From contig JAIXQH010000058.1 of NCBI GenBank assembly GCA_027484055.1, positions 1 through 64,000 on the forward strand: DNA of 64,000 bases, given 5' to 3'. Source of the DNA: Verrucomicrobiaceae bacterium (GTDB lineage Bacteria; Verrucomicrobiota; Verrucomicrobiia; Verrucomicrobiales; Akkermansiaceae). The notes below the pieces were generated by a model, which saw nothing but the letters and a program-made list of their open reading frames with translations, was not told the DNA's origin and did no database searches. This document shows, piece after piece, positions 1 to 8,589 of this stretch (position 1 is the first letter of the stretch; each line of letters starts with the position of its first letter). The position numbers were made by a program, and so were the translations under genes.

Positions 1-64
1 ACGCTGCAGCGCCAATGGTAGTGAGACGAAAGGTCTTGTGAGAGTAGGTCGTCGCCAGGTATAT
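1..64 (+). rRNA. rrf: 5S ribosomal RNA, 3' end (partial)
   Basis: The first 64 bases match the 3' half of bacterial 5S rRNA: a GCCAATGGTAGT-type segment, then GAGAGTAGGTCGTCGCCAGG, which corresponds to the conserved end of the molecule. The 5' part lies before the window. A strong intrinsic terminator follows at once, as expected for the end of an rRNA operon. The 16S and 23S genes are presumably just upstream, but this cannot be seen. Confidence 0.9.
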
Positions 65-101
65 GCCCGGCTCCAAGAAATTGGAGTCGGGCTCTTTTTT
101 T
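65..101 (+). terminator. Rho-independent terminator of the rRNA operon
   Basis: The arms GCCCGGCTCCAA and TTGGAGTCGGGC form a near-perfect 12-bp stem with a short GAAA loop, followed by a run of T (tcttttttt). It begins directly after the 5S end. Confidence 0.93.
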
Positions 102-189
102 GCGGGTGATCTCATGGAATTGGCTGGAATAATGGGGATACTGCCCATAACAGAAAAAAGGGAATAAATAGTCGAGTCGAGCCTCTCAG

Positions 190-204
190 TTTGGTAATAC
201 CAAA
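190..204. promoter_or_regulatory. Palindromic operator-like site over the start region of the flavin/Fe-S oxidoreductase
   Basis: TTTGGTAATACCAAA is a perfect palindrome with 7-bp arms around one central base, ending five bases before the ATG at 210. The TGGT-N3-ACCA pattern resembles operators of FadR-subfamily GntR repressors such as PdhR. Its position would let a bound repressor block transcription or initiation. The regulator is not in the window, and assigning it to GntR is an inference from the pattern alone. Confidence 0.4.
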
Positions 205-209
205 TCCAT

Positions 210-2483
210 ATGATCTCACTCATCAAGTCCTACACCTACTGGCTTCACGGAAAATGGCCCGCTGGTAGCGTCGAAAAGGCACCCAGTGCGAATGACGACG
301 GTAATTGTAATGTCCCGGGCGTAAGGATCGTCGGCGATCTCACTGGTGTGCCCTTGTTGAAATTCTCTGCCGATACCGGAGCGCGTGCGGTTCAGGAAAT
401 ATTGGCTGAGAAAAACTTTTCCAAAAGAAAAGATGCTAAAGTTCTGGATCTGGTGATCATTGGAGCAGGGGTTTCTGGGGTGTCCGCTGCTATTGAGGCC
501 AAGAAGGCGGGTCTAAATTTCCAGCTATATGAATCAGCGGAGGCCTTTTCTACGATTCGGAATTTCCCCCGCAAGAAGCCGATTTTTACCTATCCAACCG
601 ATATGGTGCCTGCGGGAGAAATGCGGTTCCGGGCCACGGTGAAGGAGGAGTTACTCTCCGAACTCAGCGCCCAACAAGCTGTGCACGGCATCGAGCCGAT
701 TCCGGCCCATATCGACCGGATCGAGCACGATGGCAGTGTGCTTAAATTGCATTTTTTAAAGGGGGAGCCTGCACTCGCCAAGCGGGTCATCGTGGCCATC
801 GGGCGCACGGGGAATTTCCGCAAGCTCAACGTTCCTGGTGAGGGTTTGGATAAAGTTAGCAACCGTCTCATCGATTCGAAGGGCTTCGCGGGTAAGCGAG
901 TGCTGGTCGTCGGTGGGGGGGATTCCGCTCTAGAAGCCGCTATTTCCCTAGCCGAAGCCGGTGCGAGCGTGGATCTCAGCTACCGGAAAAAGGAATTTTC
1001 CCGTCCCAAGGCGGGAAATCTGGATCGATTAGAAGCTTTCTCGAGAGAAGGGAAACTACGTCTACACCTCGGAACGAATGTGCAAGACATCGACGAAACG
1101 GAAGTCACTCTTTGTGGCGACAGCGGCTGTGACGAAGTGATTCCTAATGATAATGTCTTCGTGCTCATTGGCCGCGAAGCGCCGTTGGATTTTTTCCGTC
1201 GGTCCGGGATCCATATCAGCGGCGAACACACGCCCAAGTTTTGGCTCACCATGGCCGGGACAGTTTTGTTCTCCATCTGGCTTTATCATTGGAAAAAGGG
1301 TGGCAAGCTTCCGTTCGACGGGCATTTCCCCGCTTGGTTAAATCCTCAACCCGGTGCTTTATTTATAAGTCTCCATGGTTGGTGGGATACCGTTGGTACC
1401 TTCGGGAATACCCTAAAAGGCGCGGTGTCAGAGCCCAGTTTCTACTACTCGCTCGCCTACTGTGTCTGCGTGCTGGCCTTCGGAATACGGCGGATTCGCC
1501 GCCGGAAAACGCCTTATGTGAAACTCCAGACTACGGTTCTCACTCTAGTTCAATGGATTCCGTTGTTCATCCTGCCATATTTTGTTTTACCCTATCTTGG
1601 GGCAAATGGAGTCTTCACCCACGGCGGCTTCGGCCAGTGGTTTGGGGAAACTTTTCTGTCAAATGGGCAGGGCACGGCTCCTGATCAATACTGGCGAGCT
1701 TTCGGGTTTGTGCTGGCGTGGCCGCTCTTCGTCTTCAATCTTTTCACGGACGCACCGCTCTGGGGTTGGCTAATTCTTGGATTCATTCAAACCTTCGTCA
1801 TCATCCCGCTCATCGTTTGGCGTTGGGGGAAAGGTGCTTACTGTGGCTGGATCTGCTCTTGCGGTGCCCTCGCAGAAACGATGGGTGACGCTCACCGCCA
1901 GAAAATGCCTCACGGCCCATTTTGGAACAAACTCAATATGGTCGGCCAAGGGGTGCTTGCGTTCGCTTTCGTTATTTTAGCAGTGCGCATCACTGGCTGG
2001 GTTTTCCCCTCCACAGGACTCAACACGCTATTCAAGAGTCTGCTCTACACGCTGCCGCTTGTGAACTATTCTTACTTAGTCGATCTCTGGATGGCTGGAG
2101 TGATGGGGGTCGCTTTTTATTTCCATTTTTCTGGGCGCGTCTGGTGTCGCTTCGCCTGCCCGCTTGCCGCGCTGATGCATATCTACGGACGCTTCACCCG
2201 CTTCCGGATCTTTGCTGATAAGGATAAATGTATTTCTTGTAATATCTGCACCTCGGTCTGCCACCAGGGCATCGATGTGATGGCCTTCGCGAACAAAGGT
2301 AAGCCGATGGAGGATCCCGAGTGCGTCCGCTGCTCCGCTTGTGTTCAGAGCTGTCCGACGGGTGTATTGAGTTTCGGACGACTGGGTAAGAAAACCGATG
2401 ACGGATTCGAGAAAATCTTCGATACTCTGCCAGCGTCACTCGTCCAGCTTGCCGAGCGCCGCAAGACTCCCTCCAAGCATTGA
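210..2483 (+). CDS. Fused FAD/NAD(P)-binding oxidoreductase and membrane 4Fe-4S protein
   Basis: A 757-residue fusion. The N-terminal half is a thioredoxin-reductase-like flavoprotein: a GAGVSG dinucleotide-binding loop at about residues 86-91 and a second one (VGGGDSALEA) near 234. From about residue 340 the chain is membrane protein with several hydrophobic segments. It then carries NapH/NosR-type cysteine motifs (CGWICSCG, CRFACP) and two classical CxxCxxCxxxC ferredoxin clusters near residues 672 and 710. It probably moves electrons between NAD(P)H, FAD and a membrane or periplasmic partner through Fe-S centres; the acceptor is unknown. There is no Shine-Dalgarno before the ATG, and a palindrome lies just upstream. 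The stop is followed directly by the glycosyltransferase gene, so the two may be co-transcribed. Confidence 0.85.
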   Translation: MISLIKSYTYWLHGKWPAGSVEKAPSANDDGNCNVPGVRIVGDLTGVPLLKFSADTGARAVQEILAEKNFSKRKDAKVLDLVIIGAGVSGVSAAIEAKKAGLNFQLYESAEAFSTIRNFPRKKPIFTYPTDMVPAGEMRFRATVKEELLSELSAQQAVHGIEPIPAHIDRIEHDGSVLKLHFLKGEPALAKRVIVAIGRTGNFRKLNVPGEGLDKVSNRLIDSKGFAGKRVLVVGGGDSALEAAISLAEAGASVDLSYRKKEFSRPKAGNLDRLEAFSREGKLRLHLGTNVQDIDETEVTLCGDSGCDEVIPNDNVFVLIGREAPLDFFRRSGIHISGEHTPKFWLTMAGTVLFSIWLYHWKKGGKLPFDGHFPAWLNPQPGALFISLHGWWDTVGTFGNTLKGAVSEPSFYYSLAYCVCVLAFGIRRIRRRKTPYVKLQTTVLTLVQWIPLFILPYFVLPYLGANGVFTHGGFGQWFGETFLSNGQGTAPDQYWRAFGFVLAWPLFVFNLFTDAPLWGWLILGFIQTFVIIPLIVWRWGKGAYCGWICSCGALAETMGDAHRQKMPHGPFWNKLNMVGQGVLAFAFVILAVRITGWVFPSTGLNTLFKSLLYTLPLVNYSYLVDLWMAGVMGVAFYFHFSGRVWCRFACPLAALMHIYGRFTRFRIFADKDKCISCNICTSVCHQGIDVMAFANKGKPMEDPECVRCSACVQSCPTGVLSFGRLGKKTDDGFEKIFDTLPASLVQLAERRKTPSKH

Positions 2484-2485
2484 TC

Positions 2486-3982
2486 ATGTTCCATTGGCTA
2501 CTCGATATCGCTTTTATACTCTATCTAGCTGCTAGTGCAGGGCTCCTCTTTTATGGGTTGAATTGCTATGTCATGCTCACGCTTTTCGCCCGTCGTGTGA
2601 GGGACTCGGGCACTCGCCAACGACTGCTCGAAACGGCTTGGAATGATGCAAATCCTTCCGGAGAAATCATCAATCTACCGAAAATTACCACTCAGCTTCC
2701 ACTTTATAACGAGCTCAATGTCGCCGAGCGTGCAATCCGCGCAATTGCGGCATTTGACTACCCAAGCTGTCTCCATCAGATCCAAGTGCTCGACGACTCG
2801 ACTGACGAAACATGCGAATTGGTCGACCGAGTTGCCGACGAATTGCGAGCCAATGGAGTCTGGATCGATGTGGTTCGCCGTGAGAATCGGCAAGGTTACA
2901 AAGCGGGTGCACTTAGCCAAGCGATGGAGATGGCCCATGGTGAATTCATCGCCATTTTTGATAGTGATTTCGTCCCAGCTCCCGATTTCCTGCGCTGTCT
3001 CTTGCCACACTTCGCCGAGGAGAGAACCGGGCTGGTCCAAGCGCGCTGGGGCCACTTGAATCGCGAGGAATCTCTGCTGACTCGTGCCCAATCCGTGGGG
3101 ATCGATGGTCACTTCGCGATTGAGCAAACGGCCCGCTCTGCCAATCACCTTTTTCTCAATTTCAACGGCACCGCTGGTATCTGGCGGCGCTGTGCCATCG
3201 AAGATGCCGGGGGCTGGACGGCCGATACTCTCACGGAAGATCTGGATCTATCATACCGGGCGCAGCTAAAGGGTTGGCACCTCGAATACGTGCCGCACGT
3301 CGAGGTTCCCGCTGAGCTACCGGAGACTTATTCGGCCTTTAAGAGCCAGCAATTCCGTTGGGCTAAGGGCTCGATTCAGACGTCGATCAAGCTGCTACCG
3401 GAAATCTTCGCTTCTGACCGCAGTCTTTTTGTGAAGTTGCAATCCATCTTTCATCTTTGCCACTACTTTGCCCATCCGTTGATGCTTGTCGTTGCGCTGT
3501 TAGCATGGCCTGCGATGCATTACCTCGGCGGCTCGATCCAGCGGGCGTGGCTGATTGTTTTTTCAATCCCATTGTTCGCATCCACGCTCGGGCCAGCGGT
3601 GCTTTATTCGGTGAGTCAGCGCACGCTCTATCCGGCAGAGTGGCGTGAGCGGATTCTCTTGTTACCGATGCTGATGCTGGTGGGGTTTGGCATTTGTATT
3701 TCCAATACCCGCGCCGTGATTGAAGCGATTTTCGGGATCAGGAGCGGCTTCATCCGCACTCCTAAGCGTGGCACGTCACTTGCGAAAACGTATCGGCCAC
3801 TGGTGGATCGTGTCCCGTTACTGGAGATTGCGGCTGGGATGTATTGTGCGGTGACCATCGTATTCTATATCCGTAGCGGGAGCTATGGGATCATCCCGTT
3901 CCTATCGCTCTATGTCGCCGGGTTCAGTCTTGTCGGTTGGTCTAGCCTGCGTGAACAATACGATGCGAGGGGAAATGAGTAA
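2486..3982 (+). CDS. Membrane glycosyltransferase family 2 (cellulose-synthase-like)
   Basis: A processive-type GT2 enzyme of 498 residues. It has an N-terminal transmembrane segment, a GT-A domain with the acidic DSD near residue 159, TEDLD near 250 and the QxxRW motif (QQFRW) near 288, then several C-terminal membrane segments. These are the hallmarks of inverting polysaccharide or glycolipid synthases acting on UDP- or GDP-sugars at the inner membrane. The substrate cannot be read from sequence. A TTG at 2480 overlapping the upstream stop is an alternative start. The gene overlaps the next one by 8 bases, which suggests translational coupling with a second glycosyltransferase. Confidence 0.85.
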   Translation: MFHWLLDIAFILYLAASAGLLFYGLNCYVMLTLFARRVRDSGTRQRLLETAWNDANPSGEIINLPKITTQLPLYNELNVAERAIRAIAAFDYPSCLHQIQVLDDSTDETCELVDRVADELRANGVWIDVVRRENRQGYKAGALSQAMEMAHGEFIAIFDSDFVPAPDFLRCLLPHFAEERTGLVQARWGHLNREESLLTRAQSVGIDGHFAIEQTARSANHLFLNFNGTAGIWRRCAIEDAGGWTADTLTEDLDLSYRAQLKGWHLEYVPHVEVPAELPETYSAFKSQQFRWAKGSIQTSIKLLPEIFASDRSLFVKLQSIFHLCHYFAHPLMLVVALLAWPAMHYLGGSIQRAWLIVFSIPLFASTLGPAVLYSVSQRTLYPAEWRERILLLPMLMLVGFGICISNTRAVIEAIFGIRSGFIRTPKRGTSLAKTYRPLVDRVPLLEIAAGMYCAVTIVFYIRSGSYGIIPFLSLYVAGFSLVGWSSLREQYDARGNE

Positions 3983-5975
3983 CCCACGGAACCTGACTTG
4001 GGGCTGCTGTCTGGCCCTGTCGGCGCTGGCCTGCTTGCTATGGTCGTCACTGCCCACGCTTGATGCGTCACCGCTGTTGCGAATTGGGTTATTCTTTGGC
4101 AGCGGTGTGAGCATGCTGGGATTGATCTTTTTTTTTCCTAACATAGGTGACCGAAGTGCGAGGTTTCTGATCCTCGGATCGGCTGTTTTTCTGCGTCTTT
4201 TGCTTTGGCCCGCGCCTGTTTCCGATGATGTGAACCGCTACCTCTGGGAAGGGCAGCTCGTGCGGGATGGTGGGAATCCATACTCCGCCCCGGCCAGTGA
4301 TCTGCGGTGGGGAAATCGTCATGATGAGGCATGGCTGGCGATGAATCATCGTGATCGGGCCACGGCGTATCCACCGGGTATTCAGTGGATGATGGCGGCG
4401 GCGACGGTCGTTTCACCGAGTCTTAGTATCTTTAAACTGCTCGCTCTGGCGGGTGACCTTGCGACTCTCTTACTGCTTTTCGGCCTGCTGCGCCACCATG
4501 CGGCGCCGTTGCGGTGGGCAGGGTTTTACGCGTTCAATCCAGTTGTTTTGATTTCCTTCGCTGCAGAGGCTCACTTCGACAGTTTGATGACGGCGGCCTT
4601 GCTGGCGGCGTTGTTAGCGGCTAGGACACAGAAGTCATGGGTATGGCTTTGGCTGGGGCTGGCGATTCAGGTCAAACTGGTCGGATTGGTGCTTGTTCCG
4701 CTGTTTCTGACTCGGCGTTTACTAACTAGTGTTTGGTTGTTAGTGGGGGTGTTGATTTTACCGAGTTTGCCGTTTCTTGGTGGGCTGCAGGAGTGGGGGA
4801 ATGGAGTGCGTCACTTCGGTAGTTCTGGCGCGTTTAACGGGCCTCTGCACACGCTCCTGAGAAGCAGCGGACTGGAGCTTTTGGTGTTTGGTGCCTGTGC
4901 GGTGATGATTTGCGTGGCTCGGTGGCGTGGGATGGCTTTGGTGGATTCCTGTTTATGGATGCTGGGTGCGCTGTTGGTTTGTTCGCCGATTGTTCACTTC
5001 TGGTATGTGGCATGGCTGCTCCCCCTCGTGGCGCTGCGACCGTCATTTGCCTGGACGACACTCTCGGTGACAATGTGCGGCTATTTCGTCGCATGGTGGA
5101 CACTCGCCGAGCACGGTTGGTGGGGCTTCGGGCACGCGGTGGCGGCAGCGATCTGGCTGCCATGGTGTGTGGCGGGGGTGGTGCAGCATCGTTCATTTTT
5201 CAAGCGTTTGAAAGTGTGCGCTTTTCCCAAGGTCGGTCATGAGTTGAGTGTGGTGCTTCCCGTTTTCAACGCAGGGCCGGAGGTGAAAATCTTGATTGCC
5301 ACGCTGCGTGAAGAAATGGGAACTGAGCCGCAGATCATCGTGGTGGATGCGGGGTCGCAAGATGGCTCGGTGCTGGATTTTCCAGAGGATGAGTCAACTC
5401 GGCTGATCCAATCGGTCCGTGGGCGTGGAAATCAAATCGCAGCAGGAATCGCTCAAACCGATAGCCCCTGGATCTTGGTGGCGCATGCGGATAGTCTGCC
5501 GCCTGCGGGGTGGTTCGCGCATCTCATGACTGCGCTGGACCGGCATGAGGATGTGGCGATGTGGGTCTTCGGGCAGCGTTTCGACCGTTGTAAGCTTGGG
5601 ACTTTGTGCATCGAAGCGCTGAATGAACTTCGAGTGGTGTTTGGGGCGGTGGCGTTCGGCGACCAAACGATGGTGCTACGACGGTCTGCCATGGTGGCCA
5701 GTGGTGGATTTCCAGCACAGCCGCTGATGGAGGATGTGGAAGCCTGTATGAGGCTCAATGAGCAAGGGCGGGTGGAATATTTAGGGCGCGAATGGACCGT
5801 TTCCGCGAGGAAATGGGGTGGGGGAACGAGCTCTCGGGTTTTGATGATTTTTCGTCTCGTCGCCACTTACCAATTCGCCCGCTTGCGTGGGCGTGATCAT
5901 GCGGCACGACTCAGTGAAGAATTATACCGAACTTACTATCCCGACTTGCCACCGGTGAGGGCGGTGGATACTTGA
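3975..5975 (+). CDS. Fusion of a GT87-like membrane mannosyltransferase and a GT2 (TIGR04283-type) glycosyltransferase
   Basis: The N-terminal 400 residues are a polytopic membrane domain like polyprenol-phosphate-dependent mannosyltransferases (GT87/DUF2029), with an acidic DDVNRYLWEG loop after the first helices and HFDSLMTA further on. From about residue 420 a soluble GT2 domain follows (LSVVLPVFN, then DAGSQDGS, AHADS and MEDVEA), resembling the TIGR04283 family. The ATG at 3975 was chosen because GAGGGGA lies just before it and it overlaps the upstream stop; the frame is open further upstream inside the preceding gene. The two activities may act in sequence on one lipid-linked glycan, which is an inference. 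Confidence 0.78.
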   Translation: MSNPRNLTWGCCLALSALACLLWSSLPTLDASPLLRIGLFFGSGVSMLGLIFFFPNIGDRSARFLILGSAVFLRLLLWPAPVSDDVNRYLWEGQLVRDGGNPYSAPASDLRWGNRHDEAWLAMNHRDRATAYPPGIQWMMAAATVVSPSLSIFKLLALAGDLATLLLLFGLLRHHAAPLRWAGFYAFNPVVLISFAAEAHFDSLMTAALLAALLAARTQKSWVWLWLGLAIQVKLVGLVLVPLFLTRRLLTSVWLLVGVLILPSLPFLGGLQEWGNGVRHFGSSGAFNGPLHTLLRSSGLELLVFGACAVMICVARWRGMALVDSCLWMLGALLVCSPIVHFWYVAWLLPLVALRPSFAWTTLSVTMCGYFVAWWTLAEHGWWGFGHAVAAAIWLPWCVAGVVQHRSFFKRLKVCAFPKVGHELSVVLPVFNAGPEVKILIATLREEMGTEPQIIVVDAGSQDGSVLDFPEDESTRLIQSVRGRGNQIAAGIAQTDSPWILVAHADSLPPAGWFAHLMTALDRHEDVAMWVFGQRFDRCKLGTLCIEALNELRVVFGAVAFGDQTMVLRRSAMVASGGFPAQPLMEDVEACMRLNEQGRVEYLGREWTVSARKWGGGTSSRVLMIFRLVATYQFARLRGRDHAARLSEELYRTYYPDLPPVRAVDT

Positions 5976-6010
5976 TGGGCGTCTGGTGTAAATTCTGCTG
6001 AATTGATGAT

Positions 6011-7417
6011 ATGAAAGAAGAAGAACTCGATACCCACCATAAAGCCCTCAAGATCAACCTTGATCCTCGCTGGTATGGCACCTTGGCGGAGATCGGAGCA
6101 GGACAGGAAGTGGTGCGCTGGTTCTTCCGTGTGGGGGCGGCTGCAGGTACGGTGGCGAAAAGTATTTCCGCATACGACATGGTCGTGAGTGATGCAATCT
6201 ATGGCGTGGGAGATCGTTACGTCTCGCGGCCACGCTTGCAGGCGATGCTGGACCGCGAGTTCCAGCTGAACGTCGAGCGTCTGAGTGATAAACGGGGTGA
6301 CACCACTGCATTTTTTGCCTTTGCGGATACGGTAGTCGCACGAAGCTTTAAGGGGGGAAATGAATGCCATGGCTGGATGGGGGTAAAATTCCAGTCACGC
6401 CCGCGTGACGAACCTAGTCAAATTCTCATCCACGTAAGAATGCTGGATGCGGAAGCGTCCCTGCAACAGGAGGCACTCGGGGTGGTGGGTGTGAATTTGC
6501 TATACGGTGCCTTTTTTCATCATCACGAGCCGGAGTTATTGGTGGAAAGTCTTTTGGATAAGCTCACGACGGGGCGGATTGAGATCGATGTAATCGAGTT
6601 CCGGGGAATCGAATTCCGCTCGGTCGATAACCGATTGATCAGCCTGAAACTCGTGCAATTGGGACTGAGCGGAGCTGCGATGTTCGGGGCGAATGGTGAA
6701 GTGCTGCAACCGTCAGAAATCCTCTACAAAAAGGCGATTTTAGTCGAACGAGGAAGCTTCCGACCGCCGACGCATGTGAACTTCGACATGCTTCAATGCG
6801 CATTGGAGAAATTTAAAATGGACCCTTCAGTGAAGGGAAAAGAGATCTTGCCGATTTTCGAACTCACCATGAGAAATCTTCTGAATGGTGGGAGCGATAT
6901 TGATCGCAGAGATTTTCTAGCGCGCGCCGATCTCCTCGCTGCATGCGGGATGACGGTGCTGATTTCCGATTATTTTGAATACTATCGTTTGGCAGCCTAC
7001 TTGTCTTGGCGGACGAAGGAACGGGTGGGAATCGTACTAGGAGTGCCGAGTTTGACAGAGCTTTTTGAGGAAAAATACTACCTACAGCTCCCGGGAGGGA
7101 TTCTGGAATCATTCGGCCGACTGTTTAAAAATGACCTTAAGCTCTATGTTTATCCGCTGAAAGACGCGGTAAATGGCGAGCTAACGACAGTGGATAGCAT
7201 GACTGTTTCCCCAGAGTTGAAAAAGCTCTACGGCTACCTAGCGGACCGAGGCAGCTTCGTGGCGCTGGATAACTTTAACCCTGAATACCTCAGTATCTTC
7301 TCGCGAGACGTGCTGAAGAAAATCGCAGCAGGAGACGATGCGTGGAAAGAAATGGTGCCCACGGGCGTCTCCGACCTCATCATGAAGCGGGGGTTTTTCG
7401 GGTGTGCGGATCGGTGA
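6011..7417 (+). CDS. Conserved protein of unknown function (DPRWYGT-AEIGAGQE family)
   Basis: A 468-residue protein with no signal peptide or membrane segment. It starts with a strongly patterned block, DPRWYGTLAEIGAGQEVVRW, then AAGTVAKSISAYDM and RYVSRPRLQAM. I recall close relatives in Bacteroidetes, Cyanobacteria and Planctomycetes that are labelled TonB-dependent receptor or nicotinate-nucleotide adenylyltransferase. Neither label fits: there is no beta-barrel, plug or signal peptide, and no HxGH nucleotidyltransferase motif is visible. The evenly conserved look suggests a cytosolic enzyme or scaffold. It is convergent with galE. No Shine-Dalgarno precedes the ATG. Confidence 0.75.
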   Translation: MKEEELDTHHKALKINLDPRWYGTLAEIGAGQEVVRWFFRVGAAAGTVAKSISAYDMVVSDAIYGVGDRYVSRPRLQAMLDREFQLNVERLSDKRGDTTAFFAFADTVVARSFKGGNECHGWMGVKFQSRPRDEPSQILIHVRMLDAEASLQQEALGVVGVNLLYGAFFHHHEPELLVESLLDKLTTGRIEIDVIEFRGIEFRSVDNRLISLKLVQLGLSGAAMFGANGEVLQPSEILYKKAILVERGSFRPPTHVNFDMLQCALEKFKMDPSVKGKEILPIFELTMRNLLNGGSDIDRRDFLARADLLAACGMTVLISDYFEYYRLAAYLSWRTKERVGIVLGVPSLTELFEEKYYLQLPGGILESFGRLFKNDLKLYVYPLKDAVNGELTTVDSMTVSPELKKLYGYLADRGSFVALDNFNPEYLSIFSRDVLKKIAAGDDAWKEMVPTGVSDLIMKRGFFGCADR

Positions 7418-7433
7418 TTTGAGTCACCGATCC
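7408..7433. terminator. Hairpin between convergent genes
   Basis: GGATCGGTGA and TCACCGATCC form a perfect 10-bp stem with a 6-base loop. The left arm covers the stop codon of the plus-strand gene, and galE ends 16 bases beyond. There is no long T run, so it may be a weak bidirectional terminator or a 3'-end stabiliser. Confidence 0.6.
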
Positions 7434-7448
7434 ACTTGCGACAGAAGA

Positions 7449-8468
7449 CTAGCTTTTATTGGCAGGATAATGGCCGGCGTTCGGTCCAGTGGTCCAAATC
7501 CATGCCGGTCCAACCATATCGAGAATGTTCGTGCGAGTCGCGACCCAACCGAGCAACTCTTTGGCGAGGGACGGATCTGCGACCAATGATGGTGGGTCCC
7601 CTTCGCGGCGAGGCCCGTATTTTACAGGCACGGTTTTCCCACTGACTTTCTCCACGGCGGTGATGATTTCTTTTACAGAAACACCGACACCCGTGCCGAG
7701 ATTGCAACGAACTGATGCTCCACCTGCGGCTAAATGATCGAGTGCGCGGGCATGGCCGTCTGCTAAATCTTCCACATGGATGTAGTCGCGGATGCAGGTG
7801 CCATCTGGGGTCTCATAGTCGGTTCCGAAGACTTCGAGGTATTCGATTTCCCCGGTCACGGCCATCATGACGCGAGGAATGAGGTGCGTTTCTGGGTTAT
7901 GGTCTTCCCCGATGAGTCCATCCGGTGAGCAGCCACTGGCATTGAAGTAGCGGAGGCAGGCGCTGCGCAGGCCCCATGCGGTGTCACAATCGGCGAGGAT
8001 CGACTCGACCATCAATTTACTGTTTCCGTAGGGATTAATGGGTTTTTGGATATTGGTCTCCGTAATCGGTAATTTGTCAGGTACGCCGTAGGTCGCACAA
8101 GTGGAGGAGAAGACGAAAACCTTGCAACCGAACTCCTGCATCACTTGGAGTAGTTTGATCGGCTCAGCGGTGTTATTCTGGTAATACTTCAGCGGATTCG
8201 TCACGGACTCGCCAACATAGGCGTAGGCGGCGAAATGGATGACTGCTTGAAATTGATGCTTCTCAAATAAAGCACGGACGAGTGCTTGGTCCCCCACTTC
8301 ACCGACGACGAGTTCCACTTGAGGATCGATGATGGCTTGGTCATGGCCAAAGACCAGGTTGTCCAAGACGACGATTTTCCGCCCTTGGCTTGCAAGCAGA
8401 CGGACGGTGTGCGAGCCAATGTAGCCAGCTCCCCCAGTGATAAGAATCGGTGCGTGTGAATCAGTCAT
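7449..8468 (-). CDS. galE: UDP-glucose 4-epimerase
   Basis: A 339-residue extended short-chain dehydrogenase. It has the N-terminal NAD loop GGAGYIGSH, the catalytic SST segment (FSSTCATYG), YGNSK with the Tyr-Lys pair, and the family blocks YFNASG, VFGTDYETPDGT and RDYIHVEDLA. It interconverts UDP-glucose and UDP-galactose in the cytosol and so supplies galactose for surface glycans. The ATG at 8468 was chosen because AGGAACA precedes it. The frame stays open for 58 more codons upstream, but that stretch overlaps the divergent lipoprotein gene and does not look like epimerase. Confidence 0.95.
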   Translation of the reverse strand: MTDSHAPILITGGAGYIGSHTVRLLASQGRKIVVLDNLVFGHDQAIIDPQVELVVGEVGDQALVRALFEKHQFQAVIHFAAYAYVGESVTNPLKYYQNNTAEPIKLLQVMQEFGCKVFVFSSTCATYGVPDKLPITETNIQKPINPYGNSKLMVESILADCDTAWGLRSACLRYFNASGCSPDGLIGEDHNPETHLIPRVMMAVTGEIEYLEVFGTDYETPDGTCIRDYIHVEDLADGHARALDHLAAGGASVRCNLGTGVGVSVKEIITAVEKVSGKTVPVKYGPRREGDPPSLVADPSLAKELLGWVATRTNILDMVGPAWIWTTGPNAGHYPANKS

Positions 8469-8589
8469 TTGTTCCTGCCAAGATGAAACGGAAAAACCCG
8501 CCTCACTGTCAACCCAAGGCAGGCCGAGGATGAAAGAATTCGTTGAAAAACGATTCGAATAGAATGGCGGCCTGTGGTGTCTTATCGCC

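Noticed and set aside
6011-7417. TonB-dependent receptor or nicotinate-nucleotide adenylyltransferase
   Set aside because: No signal peptide, plug, barrel or HxGH motif; the labels seem to be propagated misannotations.
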